The notes beneath the pieces are model-generated. The model was not told where the DNA came from, made no database searches, and saw only the letters and a list, made by a program, of their open reading frames with translations. The position numbers and the translations under genes were made by a program. Source: Citrobacter sp. FP75 (GTDB lineage Bacteria > Pseudomonadota > Gammaproteobacteria > Enterobacterales > Enterobacteriaceae). Taken from it: DNA of 64,000 nucleotides. Below are positions 18,643 through 28,949 of this stretch, one piece after another (position 1 is the first letter of the stretch; each line of letters starts with the position of its first letter). The stretch is taken from the NCBI RefSeq assembly GCF_018342065.1, contig NZ_JAFDOE010000001.1, positions 868,001 to 932,000 of the forward strand. Direction: 5' to 3'.

Positions 18643-18711
18643 ACATTCCACTTTACCCGTAACCCCCAAATAACCCCTCATTTCACCCACTATTCACCCG
18701 ATTAAAACCCC

Positions 18712-18738
18712 TGCAGAAACGGATAATCATGCCGATAA
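18712..18738 (+). promoter_or_regulatory. Candidate sigma-28 promoter of fliAZ
   Basis: A perfect GCCGATAA minus-10 element (18731-18738) stands 25 bases before the fliA start. The minus-35 at the right spacing (TGCAGAAA) matches poorly, as is known for fliA, which is also read by sigma-70 with FlhDC. Confidence 0.6.
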
Positions 18739-18763
18739 CTCATTTAACGCAGGGCTGTTTATC

Positions 18764-19483
18764 GTGAATTCACTGTATACCGCTGAAGGTGTAATGGATA
18801 AACACTCGCTGTGGCAGCGTTATGTACCGTTGGTGCGTCACGAAGCATTGCGCCTTCAGGTGCGTTTGCCGGCGAGCGTAGAACTGGATGACCTGCTACA
18901 AGCGGGCGGCATCGGGTTATTGAATGCAGTTGACCGATATGACGCTTTGCAAGGAACGGCATTTACCACTTACGCAGTGCAGCGTATTCGTGGGGCTATG
19001 CTGGATGAACTACGCAGCCGGGATTGGGTGCCGCGTAGCGTCCGGCGCAATGCCCGCGAAGTGGCACAGGCGATGGGACAACTGGAGCAGGAATTAGGGC
19101 GCAACGCGACGGAAACCGAAGTGGCGGAGCGTCTGGCTATTCCTGTGCAAGAGTATCGTCAGATGTTGCTTGATACCAATAACAGCCAACTCTTTTCCTA
19201 CGACGAGTGGCGGGAAGAGCATGGCGATAGTATTGAGCTGGTGACGGAAGAGAACCAGCAGGAAAACCCGTTACAACAGCTGCTTGATGGCAATTTACGC
19301 CAGCGCGTGATGGATGCGATTGACGCATTACCGGAGCGCGAAAAGCTGGTGTTGACGCTGTACTACCAGGAAGAGCTGAATCTGAAAGAGATTGGTGCCG
19401 TTCTGGAAGTCGGCGAATCTCGGGTCAGCCAGTTGCACAGCCAGGCCATCAAACGTCTACGCACCAAGCTGGGTAAGCTATAG
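18764..19483 (+). CDS. fliA: Flagellar sigma factor 28
   Basis: The 239-residue protein begins at a GTG codon, as in E. coli fliA, and reads MNSLYTAEGVMDKHSLWQRY. Region 2 (DDLLQAGGIGLLNAV, TAFTTYAVQRIRGAMLDELR) and region 4 (LKEIGAVLEVGESRVSQLHS) are intact. FliA directs RNA polymerase to late flagellar and chemotaxis promoters, several of which are visible in this window. It is held inactive by FlgM until the hook is complete. fliZ follows 57 bases downstream in the same operon. Confidence 0.98.
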   Translation: MNSLYTAEGVMDKHSLWQRYVPLVRHEALRLQVRLPASVELDDLLQAGGIGLLNAVDRYDALQGTAFTTYAVQRIRGAMLDELRSRDWVPRSVRRNAREVAQAMGQLEQELGRNATETEVAERLAIPVQEYRQMLLDTNNSQLFSYDEWREEHGDSIELVTEENQQENPLQQLLDGNLRQRVMDAIDALPEREKLVLTLYYQEELNLKEIGAVLEVGESRVSQLHSQAIKRLRTKLGKL

Positions 19484-19501
19484 GGGTAAATCATTACCCC
19501 T
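19482..19501 (+). repeat. Small hairpin between fliA and fliZ
   Basis: AGGGGTAA-ATCA-TTACCCCT is a perfect eight-base stem that starts inside the fliA stop codon. No T tract follows, so it may act as an attenuator or RNA-stability element rather than a terminator. Confidence 0.5.
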
Positions 19502-19540
19502 GAACAATGCCGCATAACGAATTGACTACCAGGAGTTCTC

Positions 19541-20092
19541 ATGACGGTGCAGCAATCAAAAAGACGGCCTCTAAGCCGCTACCTCAAAGATTTCAAACAC
19601 AGCCAGACGCATTGCGCCCATTGCTATAAATTGCTCGACAGGATCACGCTGGTCCGCCGCGGCCAGATTGTGAATAAAATTGCCATCGCCCGACTGGATA
19701 CGTTGCTGGACGCCGCCGACTGGGAGCAGGAGAAAAAAGAGTGGGTGGCGCTGTGTCGTTTTTGCGGTGACTTACACTGCAAACAACAAAGCGACTTTTT
19801 TGACATCATCGGCTTTAAACAATTTTTGTTTGAGCAAACCGAAATGAGCCACGGCACGGTGCGTGAATACGTGGTTCGCCTGCGCCGTCTTGGTAATCAT
19901 CTGACCGAACAGAACATCTCTCATGACCTGCTGCAGGAAGGTTTCCTCGACGAAAACCTCGCCCCGTGGCTGCCGGAAACCAGCACCAACAATTATCGCA
20001 TTGCGCTACGCAAGTATGAGCAGTTTAAAGCGCATGCGCATATGGGCCATATGCAGAAATCCTCCTGGACAGCCAGTTCTGATATATATTAA
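19541..20092 (+). CDS. fliZ: Flagella regulatory protein FliZ
   Basis: The 183-residue protein matches FliZ: Arg-rich N terminus (SKRRPLSRYLKDFKHSQTHC) and a tyrosine-recombinase-like core fold fragment (EYVVRLRRLGNHLTEQNIS, NNYRIALRKYEQFKAH). It is a DNA-binding regulator that competes at sigma-S promoters and promotes flagellar over curli/biofilm expression in enterobacteria. An Arg before the SRY helix is the key contact residue in E. coli. It follows fliA in the same operon. Confidence 0.96.
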   Translation: MTVQQSKRRPLSRYLKDFKHSQTHCAHCYKLLDRITLVRRGQIVNKIAIARLDTLLDAADWEQEKKEWVALCRFCGDLHCKQQSDFFDIIGFKQFLFEQTEMSHGTVREYVVRLRRLGNHLTEQNISHDLLQEGFLDENLAPWLPETSTNNYRIALRKYEQFKAHAHMGHMQKSSWTASSDIY

Positions 20093-20192
20093 AAACGAAT
20101 AAGGTGTAACAGAGTCGTGTTTGTGAATAGCGATATACGCTCTACACTACGGTCATAAATGATAGTCACTAATGACAATATTCGGGGTAACT

Positions 20193-22087
<1,895 letters not shown>

Positions 22088-22108
22088 CGGCAAGGTAGAA
22101 AAACGCTA

Positions 22109-22777
22109 ATGCAAGAAAGTATCCAACTGGTGATTGATTCACTGCCCTACCTGCTTAAAGGCGCGGTATTTACGCTGCAGCTAAGTATTGGCGGGATGTT
22201 CTTTGGCCTGGTGCTGGGGTTTATTCTCGCTCTGATGCGCCTTTCACCGCTGCTGCCTGTGCGCTGGCTGGCACGCATTTATATCTCTATTTTTCGCGGC
22301 ACTCCGCTGATAGCTCAGCTGTTTATGATCTACTACGGCCTGCCACAGTTTGGCATTGAGCTGGACCCAATCCCGGCGGCGATGATTGGTCTGTCGCTGA
22401 ACACCGCGGCGTATGCAGCTGAAACGCTGCGTGCGGCCATCTCCTCCATTGATAAAGGTCAGTGGGAGGCGGGGGCCAGTATTGGTATGACGCGCTGGCA
22501 AACGATGCGTCGGGCGATCCTGCCGCAGGCGGCGCGGGTGGCCTTACCGCCGCTGAGCAACAGCTTTATCAGCCTGGTGAAGGATACGTCGCTGGCGGCG
22601 ACAATCCAGGTACCGGAACTGTTCCGTCAGGCGCAGCTAATCACCTCGCGTACGCTGGAAGTGTTCACCATGTATCTGGCGGCCTCGCTGATTTACTGGG
22701 TGATGGCGACGGTGCTTTCCGCACTGCAGAACTATTTTGAAGAACAACTGAACCGCCAGGAGAGAGAGCCGAAATGA
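22109..22777 (+). CDS. tcyL: Cystine ABC transporter permease
   Basis: A 222-residue polar amino-acid permease with about five membrane segments. The EAA loop (EAGASIGMTRWQTMRRAILPQA), the site that contacts the ATPase, is clear at about residues 118-139. With TcyN and TcyJ it imports L-cystine. Its 3' end overlaps the tcyN start by four bases. Confidence 0.97.
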   Translation: MQESIQLVIDSLPYLLKGAVFTLQLSIGGMFFGLVLGFILALMRLSPLLPVRWLARIYISIFRGTPLIAQLFMIYYGLPQFGIELDPIPAAMIGLSLNTAAYAAETLRAAISSIDKGQWEAGASIGMTRWQTMRRAILPQAARVALPPLSNSFISLVKDTSLAATIQVPELFRQAQLITSRTLEVFTMYLAASLIYWVMATVLSALQNYFEEQLNRQEREPK

Positions 22778-23526
22778 GTGCGATCGAAGTCAGAAACCTG
22801 GTGAAAAAATTTCACGGGCAAACGGTGCTGCACGGTATCGACCTTGAGGTAAAGCCTGGCGAAGTGGTGGCGATTATCGGACCGAGCGGCTCGGGAAAAA
22901 CCACGCTGTTGCGCAGCATTAATTTACTGGAGCAACCGGAGGCGGGCACGATCAAAGTCGGTGACATTACCATTGATACCGCACGTTCTTTGAGTCAGCA
23001 GAAAGGACTTATCCGCCAGCTGCGCCAGCATGTGGGGTTCGTGTTCCAGAACTTTAATTTGTTCCCGCACCGTACGGTGCTGGAGAACATTATTGAAGGT
23101 CCGGTAATTGTGAAAGGGGAGTCGAAAGCCGAAGCGACGGCTCGTGCGCGTGAACTGCTGGCGAAGGTCGGTCTGGCCGGTAAAGAGACCAGCTATCCGC
23201 GTCGTTTATCCGGAGGGCAGCAACAGCGCGTGGCGATTGCCCGGGCGCTGGCTATGCGCCCGGAGGTGATCCTGTTTGATGAACCCACATCAGCGCTTGA
23301 TCCTGAACTGGTTGGCGAGGTGCTGAATACCATTCGCCAGCTGGCGGAGGAAAAACGCACCATGGTCATTGTGACGCATGAAATGAGCTTTGCGCGCGAC
23401 GTTGCTGACCGGGCAATATTTATGGATCAGGGACGTATTGTTGAGCAGGGACCGGCAAAATCCCTGTTTACCGCACCTCAACAACCGCGCACACGTCAGT
23501 TTTTAGAAAAGTTTTTAATGCAATAA
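22774..23526 (+). CDS. tcyN: Cystine ABC transporter ATP-binding protein
   Basis: The 250-residue ATPase shows Walker A GPSGSGKTT (about residues 37-45), the Q loop NFNLFPH, signature LSGGQQQR, Walker B VILFDEP and the switch His in VTHEM. This is the polar amino-acid uptake type that pairs with TcyL. ATGA overlap with tcyL indicates translational coupling. A long perfect inverted repeat follows the gene. Confidence 0.97.
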   Translation: MSAIEVRNLVKKFHGQTVLHGIDLEVKPGEVVAIIGPSGSGKTTLLRSINLLEQPEAGTIKVGDITIDTARSLSQQKGLIRQLRQHVGFVFQNFNLFPHRTVLENIIEGPVIVKGESKAEATARARELLAKVGLAGKETSYPRRLSGGQQQRVAIARALAMRPEVILFDEPTSALDPELVGEVLNTIRQLAEEKRTMVIVTHEMSFARDVADRAIFMDQGRIVEQGPAKSLFTAPQQPRTRQFLEKFLMQ

Positions 23527-23535
23527 ATAACCTTA

Positions 23536-23569
23536 CTGTACTCACCGATATAGATTTTGGTGAGTACAG
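23536..23569 (+). terminator. Inverted repeat after tcyN
   Basis: A perfect eleven-base stem CTGTACTCACC / GGTGAGTACAG encloses a 12-base loop ten bases after the tcyN stop. There is no strong T tract, so it may be a Rho-assisted stop or 3'-end stabiliser. Confidence 0.5.
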
Positions 23570-23757
23570 GCTGCATAACTATTTATTATTTCTGCTTTAT
23601 TATTGATGTTAAGCCCTGTCTACAGAGTCCGATGAGTGTAATACTCAAGTAAATCCATTCTTGTCCGATAATTTGCATATATAAAATACATTTATGTGTT
23701 AGCTTGTTTCATTCTCATTAATGATGATTATCAATCTCAGGGACATTACCACTTAGT

Positions 23758-24480
23758 ATGCAGGATCAAGATTTCTTCACCTGGCGACGGAGCATGCTGT
23801 TACGCTTTCAGGAAATGGCGACGGCAGAGGACGTCTATAATGAATTACAACATCAGACGCAACATCTGGAGTTCGATTTTTACGCGCTCTGTGTTCGTCA
23901 TCCCGTACCGTTTACCCGACCCAAAACGGCGCTTCATACAACCTATCCTCAAGCCTGGGTGGCGCATTATCAGTCCGAAAATTATCTCGCGATTGACCCG
24001 GTGCTAAAGCCCGAAAACTTCAGTCAGGGCCATCTTCCCTGGGACGATACCTTATTTCGCGATGCGCAACCTCTGTGGGATGCCGCGCGTAATCACGGTT
24101 TACGTAAGGGGATGACGCAATGCGTAATGTTGCCGAACCGGGCGCTGGGTTTTCTGTCCGTCTCGCGTGCGAGCGCGCGTAATGGCCGCTTTGCGCAGGA
24201 TGAAGTGGAACTCAGAATGCAATTGCTGGTAAGGGAGAGTCTGTCCGTTTTGACGCGACTGGAAGATGATATGGTCATGGCGCCCGAGATGCGTTTTAGT
24301 AAGCGGGAAAAAGAAATACTGAAATGGACCGCAGAGGGAAAAACATCGGCTGAAATAGCGATGATCCTGTCGATTTCTGAAAATACTGTTAACTTCCATC
24401 AGAAGAATATGCAGAAGAAGTTTAATGCGCCAAACAAAACGCAGATTGCCTGCTATGCTGCTGCGACCGGGCTTATCTGA
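23758..24480 (+). CDS. sdiA: LuxR-type acyl-homoserine lactone receptor SdiA
   Basis: The 240-residue length and sequence match SdiA. The N-terminal autoinducer domain (FYALCVRHPVPFTRPK, NYLAIDPVLKPENFSQGHLPW) is followed by a GerE/LuxR helix-turn-helix (FSKREKEILKWTAEGKTSAE to NTVNFHQKNM). SdiA senses signals made by other bacteria, as these hosts lack a cognate synthase, and in Salmonella controls rck and srgE. It lies before uvrY, as in E. coli. The 230-base upstream gap is AT-rich and is the likely promoter region. Confidence 0.97.
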   Translation: MQDQDFFTWRRSMLLRFQEMATAEDVYNELQHQTQHLEFDFYALCVRHPVPFTRPKTALHTTYPQAWVAHYQSENYLAIDPVLKPENFSQGHLPWDDTLFRDAQPLWDAARNHGLRKGMTQCVMLPNRALGFLSVSRASARNGRFAQDEVELRMQLLVRESLSVLTRLEDDMVMAPEMRFSKREKEILKWTAEGKTSAEIAMILSISENTVNFHQKNMQKKFNAPNKTQIACYAAATGLI

Positions 24481-24508
24481 ATAAATTGTCGTTCTGAGTG
24501 TCAGACGC

Positions 24509-24544
24509 AAAACCGGCTGATTGCAGTGCTATCAGCCGGTTTCA
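24509..24544. terminator. Bidirectional terminator between sdiA and yecF
   Basis: AAACCGGCTGAT pairs with ATCAGCCGGTTT over a nine-base loop, between the convergent sdiA and yecF stops, with A/T tracts on both sides. Confidence 0.85.
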
Positions 24545-24546
24545 TA

Positions 24547-24771
24547 TTACTGACGGTAGGCCTGTTTAATTTGTTTAACCGTGTTGGTAAATACCGCAGT
24601 CTGGGTTTGGTCTTCAATCAGCGCGATCTGTTTTTCCATCTTAAGAATCACGCGGCCTGCATCGGCTTGTCCCATTGCCTGCAGCATCAGCGTTAACATG
24701 GCTTTCAGGCAGGTGACTTCGTTAGCCAGTTCTTGATTATTCTCAGCAGTGGAAAAATCAGGCGTACTCAT
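24547..24771 (-). CDS. yecF: DUF2594 protein YecF
   Basis: A 74-residue acidic helical protein matching YecF of E. coli and Salmonella by sequence and by its position between sdiA and uvrY. No signal peptide or membrane segment is visible. The function is unknown. It is convergent with sdiA and has a shared terminator. Confidence 0.92.
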   Translation of the reverse strand: MSTPDFSTAENNQELANEVTCLKAMLTLMLQAMGQADAGRVILKMEKQIALIEDQTQTAVFTNTVKQIKQAYRQ

Positions 24772-25230
24772 TTATTTTCCTCGTTATGTTTCAATGAAAA
24801 AGTGCGATGGCGAATGTTAAGGCGGCGGAGTATACCATAAGCGCAGCTAAAAATATCAGTGGCTGTTTTTTGCGCAAACATTAACCGGCGTCATTAAAAT
24901 AAACAAGATGTTGCAGTGCATATATTTTCTCCATCCTTTGTATATCTCGCGTATTTTACTGGTTAATTATTGTTACAAATTTGCCTGACAATTTATCATT
25001 CAGCTGAAGAATATGATCTTTTTGTCACTATTCTGAAACAGCAATGCGCATATAACCCCGGTAAAAGACCGCCAGCAGTGAATGTTTCCACACGGCGTAC
25101 AATCTAATTTCCAAAAACGAGAGCAAAATCGAAAGACGGGTGTTTTTTACATTTCAAAGTTGAGATAAAACCCGTTAACATAGGATCAGTTAACTATCGG
25201 TAGCGTTATCCCTATTCTGGAGATATTCCT
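24772..25230. other. Gap between yecF and uvrY
   Basis: No credible gene is present. The stretch is AT-rich and lies between two divergent genes, so it should carry both promoters. A weak sigma-70 candidate for uvrY is TTGAGA (25160) with TAGGAT (25181) at short spacing. The ribosome site GGAG for uvrY lies about 8 bases before its TTG start. Confidence 0.6.
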
Positions 25231-25887
25231 TTGATCAACGTTTTTCTTGTTGATGACCACGAACTGGTGCGCGCAGGGATACGACGCATTCTTGAAGATA
25301 TTAAAGGCATTAAAGTTGTCGGCGAAGCGTGCTGCGGCGAAGATGCTGTAAAATGGTGCCGCTCAAATTCCGTCGACGTCGTGCTGATGGACATGAATAT
25401 GCCCGGTATTGGCGGGCTTGAGGCAACGCGTAAAATTGCGCGTTCAACGGCTGACATAAAAGTGATTATGCTGACCGTCCATACTGAAAACCCGTTGCCT
25501 GCAAAAGTCATGCAGGCGGGTGCCGCAGGATACCTGAGTAAGGGTGCTGCGCCTCAGGAAGTGGTTAGCGCTATTCGCTCAGTCTTTTCCGGGCAACGCT
25601 ATATTGCTTCTGATATCGCTCAGCAGATGGCGCTCAGCCAGATTGAGCCAGAGAAAACGGAAACACCGTTTGCCAGTTTGTCTGAACGTGAGTTGCAGAT
25701 TATGCTGATGATCACCAAAGGCCAGAAGGTCAATGAGATCTCAGAGCAATTGAATCTCAGTCCGAAAACGGTGAACAGCTATCGCTATCGAATGTTCAGT
25801 AAATTAAACATTCACGGTGACGTAGAACTGACTCACCTGGCGATTCGCCATGGCCTGTGTAATGCGGAGACGTTAACAAGCCAGTGA
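25231..25887 (+). CDS. uvrY: Response regulator UvrY (BarA partner)
   Basis: The 218-residue protein starts at a TTG codon with a GGAG ribosome site, as in E. coli uvrY. It has a receiver domain with Asp54 ([10 protein letters not shown]) and acidic residues Asp8/Asp9, and a C-terminal LuxR-type helix-turn-helix ([16 protein letters not shown]). Phosphorylated by BarA, it activates the csrB/csrC RNAs and so relieves CsrA control of carbon storage and motility. It overlaps uvrC by four bases. Confidence 0.98.
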   Translation: MINVFLVDDHELVRAGIRRILEDIKGIKVVGEACCGEDAVKWCRSNSVDVVLMDMNMPGIGGLEATRKIARSTADIKVIMLTVHTENPLPAKVMQAGAAGYLSKGAAPQEVVSAIRSVFSGQRYIASDIAQQMALSQIEPEKTETPFASLSERELQIMLMITKGQKVNEISEQLNLSPKTVNSYRYRMFSKLNIHGDVELTHLAIRHGLCNAETLTSQ

Positions 25888-27716
25888 CCGAACAGTTTGA
25901 TGCCAAAGCGTTTCTGAAAACCGTAACCAGCCAGCCCGGCGTTTATCGTATGTACGATGCCGCCGGGACGGTTATCTATGTCGGTAAAGCGAAAGACCTG
26001 AAAAAACGGCTTTCCAGCTACTTCCGTAGCAACCTCGCGTCGCGTAAAACCGAAGCGCTGGTGGCGCTCATTCAGCAGATTGATGTGACGGTGACGCATA
26101 CCGAAACCGAAGCGTTGCTACTCGAACATAACTACATCAAGCTGTACCAGCCGCGCTACAACGTGTTGCTGCGCGATGACAAATCCTATCCTTTTATTTT
26201 TCTCAGCGGTGACACCCACCCGCGCCTGGCGATGCATCGTGGGGCTAAGCATGCCAAAGGCGAGTATTTTGGACCGTTTCCCAACGGTTATGCCGTGCGT
26301 GAAACGCTGGCGCTGCTGCAGAAAATTTTCCCGATTCGCCAGTGCGAAAACAGCGTCTACCGCAACCGCTCACGTCCTTGCCTGCAATATCAGATTGGTC
26401 GATGTCTCGGTCCCTGCGTGGCCGGTTTGGTGAGCGAGGACGAGTATGCGCAGCAGGTTGACTACGTCCGGTTGTTCCTGTCCGGCAAAGACGATCAGGT
26501 GTTAACGCAATTGATCGCCCGGATGGAAAAGGCCAGCCAGAATCTGGAATTTGAAGAGGCCGCGCGTATTCGTGACCAAATTCAGGCCGTACGCCGTGTC
26601 ACCGAAAAACAGTTTGTTTCCAATACTGGAGATGACCTGGATGTTATCGGCGTGGCGTTTGATGCCGGGATGGCTTGCGTGCACGTTCTGTTTATCCGTC
26701 AGGGGAAAGTGCTGGGTAGCCGCAGCTATTTCCCTAAAGTACCGGGGGGGACGGAACTGGGCGAAGTGGTCGAAACCTTTGTCGGACAGTTCTATTTACA
26801 GGGCAGTCAGATGCGAACGTTACCCGGTGAGATCCTGCTTGATTTTAATCTGAGCGATAAAACGCTGCTGGCCGACTCGTTGTCTGAACTCGCCGGGCGG
26901 CGGATTAACGTCCAGACGAAGCCGCGTGGCGATCGCGCGCGTTACCTCAAGCTGGCGCGTACCAATGCGGCGACGGCACTGACCACGAAATTGTCTCAGC
27001 AGTCCACCATTACTCAACGTCTGACGGCGCTGGCGTCGGTGTTGAAGCTACCGGCGGTTAAACGCATGGAATGCTTTGACATCAGCCACACCATGGGCGA
27101 GCAGACGGTAGCCTCCTGCGTGGTTTTCGACGCTAACGGACCGTTACGCGCTGAATACCGTCGCTATAACATTACTGGTATCACCCCCGGTGATGATTAC
27201 GCGGCGATGAACCAGGTGTTGCGTCGCCGTTACGGTAAGGCGATTGAAGAAAGTAAGATCCCGGACGTCATCCTTATTGATGGTGGCAAAGGACAACTGG
27301 GGCAGGCGAAAGCGGTATTTGCGGAACTGGATGTGCCCTGGGACAAGAGCCATCCGCTTCTGCTTGGCGTGGCGAAAGGGGCCGATCGTAAAGCCGGTCT
27401 GGAAACACTGTTCTTTGAGCCGGAAGGTGAGGGGTTCAGCCTGCCGCCTGATTCGCCTGCGCTGCACGTGATTCAGCATATTCGTGATGAATCGCACGAT
27501 CACGCGATCAGCGGGCATCGTAAAAAACGGGCGAAGGTGAAAAGCACCAGTACGCTGGAAACCATTGAGGGCGTTGGACCAAAACGTCGGCAGATGCTGT
27601 TAAAGTACATGGGCGGTTTGCAAGGGCTTCGTAACGCGAGTGTCGAAGAAATTGCAAAAGTGCCGGGTATTTCGCAAGGTCTGGCAGAAAAGATCTTCTA
27701 CTCGTTGAAACATTAG
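25884..27716 (+). CDS. uvrC: Excinuclease ABC subunit C
   Basis: The 610-residue length equals E. coli UvrC. A GIY-YIG nuclease domain opens the protein ([20 protein letters not shown]) and makes the 3' incision; a UvrB-binding UVR segment ([18 protein letters not shown]) lies at about residue 205; an RNase H-like domain with [14 protein letters not shown] makes the 5' cut; two C-terminal helix-hairpin-helix motifs bind DNA. The GTG start overlaps the uvrY stop by four bases, as in E. coli. Confidence 0.98.
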   Translation: MTEQFDAKAFLKTVTSQPGVYRMYDAAGTVIYVGKAKDLKKRLSSYFRSNLASRKTEALVALIQQIDVTVTHTETEALLLEHNYIKLYQPRYNVLLRDDKSYPFIFLSGDTHPRLAMHRGAKHAKGEYFGPFPNGYAVRETLALLQKIFPIRQCENSVYRNRSRPCLQYQIGRCLGPCVAGLVSEDEYAQQVDYVRLFLSGKDDQVLTQLIARMEKASQNLEFEEAARIRDQIQAVRRVTEKQFVSNTGDDLDVIGVAFDAGMACVHVLFIRQGKVLGSRSYFPKVPGGTELGEVVETFVGQFYLQGSQMRTLPGEILLDFNLSDKTLLADSLSELAGRRINVQTKPRGDRARYLKLARTNAATALTTKLSQQSTITQRLTALASVLKLPAVKRMECFDISHTMGEQTVASCVVFDANGPLRAEYRRYNITGITPGDDYAAMNQVLRRRYGKAIEESKIPDVILIDGGKGQLGQAKAVFAELDVPWDKSHPLLLGVAKGADRKAGLETLFFEPEGEGFSLPPDSPALHVIQHIRDESHDHAISGHRKKRAKVKSTSTLETIEGVGPKRRQMLLKYMGGLQGLRNASVEEIAKVPGISQGLAEKIFYSLKH

Positions 27717-27771
27717 GCCCTCTGTAGCAACATAGGGGTAATTTCACTGACAACAGATAGTTATCCGTCAT

Positions 27772-28320
27772 ATGCAATTTAATATCCCTACATTGCTCAC
27801 GCTGTTTCGCGTCATCCTGATCCCATTCTTTGTATTGGCGTTTTACCTGCCATTCACCTGGGCTCCCTTTGTTTGCGCGCTTATCTTCTGTATCGCGGCG
27901 ATCACCGACTGGTTTGACGGATTTCTGGCGCGTCGCTGGAACCAAAGCACGCGTTTTGGTGCCTTCCTTGATCCGGTCGCCGATAAGGTACTGGTGGCTA
28001 TCGCCATGGTGCTGGTGACGGAGCACTACCACAGTTGGTGGGTGACCTTGCCTGCCGCTACCATGATCGCACGTGAAATTATCATTTCTGCACTGCGTGA
28101 ATGGATGGCCGAACTGGGTAAACGCAGCAGCGTGGCCGTGTCATGGATCGGCAAAGTGAAAACTACCTCGCAAATGGCGGCGCTGGCATGGCTGCTGTGG
28201 CGTCCAAATATCTGGGTTGAGTACGCCGGAATCGCACTTTTCTTTGTCGCTGCGGTACTGACATTGTGGTCGATGTTCCAGTATTTGAGCGCTGCACGTG
28301 GAGATTTGCTTGATCAGTGA
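27772..28320 (+). CDS. pgsA: Phosphatidylglycerophosphate synthase
   Basis: A 182-residue CDP-alcohol phosphatidyltransferase with the signature D-x2-DG-x2-AR-x8-G-x3-D-x3-D ([11 protein letters not shown] then [10 protein letters not shown], about residues 44-67). It joins glycerol-3-phosphate to CDP-diacylglycerol, the committed step to phosphatidylglycerol and cardiolipin, in the inner membrane. About four to five hydrophobic segments are present. It follows uvrC by 55 bases and precedes the tRNA cluster, as in E. coli. Confidence 0.98.
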   Translation: MQFNIPTLLTLFRVILIPFFVLAFYLPFTWAPFVCALIFCIAAITDWFDGFLARRWNQSTRFGAFLDPVADKVLVAIAMVLVTEHYHSWWVTLPAATMIAREIIISALREWMAELGKRSSVAVSWIGKVKTTSQMAALAWLLWRPNIWVEYAGIALFFVAAVLTLWSMFQYLSAARGDLLDQ

Positions 28321-28370
28321 TCGTTTCGCCGCAAATTTCAGCAAACGATCGTGAGTAGCGAAAAATATCG

Positions 28371-28398
28371 TTGACTCAGTGCGTCAGGTAAGTAGAAT
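28371..28398 (+). promoter_or_regulatory. Sigma-70 promoter of the tRNA operon
   Basis: TTGACT and TAGAAT are separated by 16 bases and end 73 bases before tRNA-Gly. A GC-poor stretch before TTGACT resembles an UP region. Confidence 0.7.
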
Positions 28399-28471
28399 GC
28401 AACGCATCGAACGGCGGCACAGATTGCCAGACGATAGCAAAATCAAGTGATTAACAAGATTGCTTGGTCAT

Positions 28472-28547
<76 letters not shown>

Positions 28548-28599
28548 AATTTAAAACATCGGCATATTGCGGGTGTTGGCTGAAAAGCCTGAAGATTTC

Positions 28600-28673
28600 G
28601 GCGCGTTAGCAAAGCGGTTATGTAGCGGATTGCAAATCCGTCTAGTCCGGTTCGACTCCGGAACGCGCCTCCA
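28600..28673 (+). tRNA. cysT: tRNA-Cys (GCA)
   Basis: The 74-base sequence GGCGCGTTAGCAAAGC ... GCGCCTCCA has acceptor pairing GGCGCGT/ACGCGCC, anticodon GCA in GGATTGCAAATCC, and encoded CCA. Confidence 0.98.
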
Positions 28674-28685
28674 ATTTCTTCCCGA

Positions 28686-28772
28686 GCCCGGATGGTGAAA
28701 TCGGTAGACACAAGGGATTTAAAATCCCTCGGCTGTAAGGCTGTGCGGGTTCAAGTCCCGCTCCGGGTACCA
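28686..28772 (+). tRNA. leuZ: tRNA-Leu (TAA)
   Basis: The 87-base class II tRNA has a long variable arm (CTCGGCTGTAAGGCTGTGCGG region), anticodon TAA in GGGATTTAAAATCCC, and encoded CCA. In this window its 3' end borders the accessory region; I saw no second copy of its 3' end downstream. Confidence 0.98.
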
Positions 28773-28814
28773 TGGGAAAGAACAGAATAATCAAAGCAAT
28801 AAGCAGTGTCGTGA

Positions 28815-28838
28815 AACCACCTACGGGTGGTTTTTTTG
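28815..28838 (+). terminator. tRNA operon terminator
   Basis: AACCACC-TACG-GGTGGTT hairpin followed by a run of T residues, about 40 bases after leuZ. Confidence 0.9.
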
Positions 28839-28949
28839 TGTCTGAAACCTACCGGTTTCTCGTAAATATAACGCCGGTTATATGGTTAGCGCCATCCTGG
28901 TACTGTCTGGCATATGAGCGAGGACGGGGAAGCGGTAAGCAGTAATGTG

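Noticed and set aside
28686-28840. A possible second copy of the leuZ 3' end as an island attachment repeat
   Set aside because: I found no matching direct repeat downstream up to yecA by eye; a computed search could overturn this.
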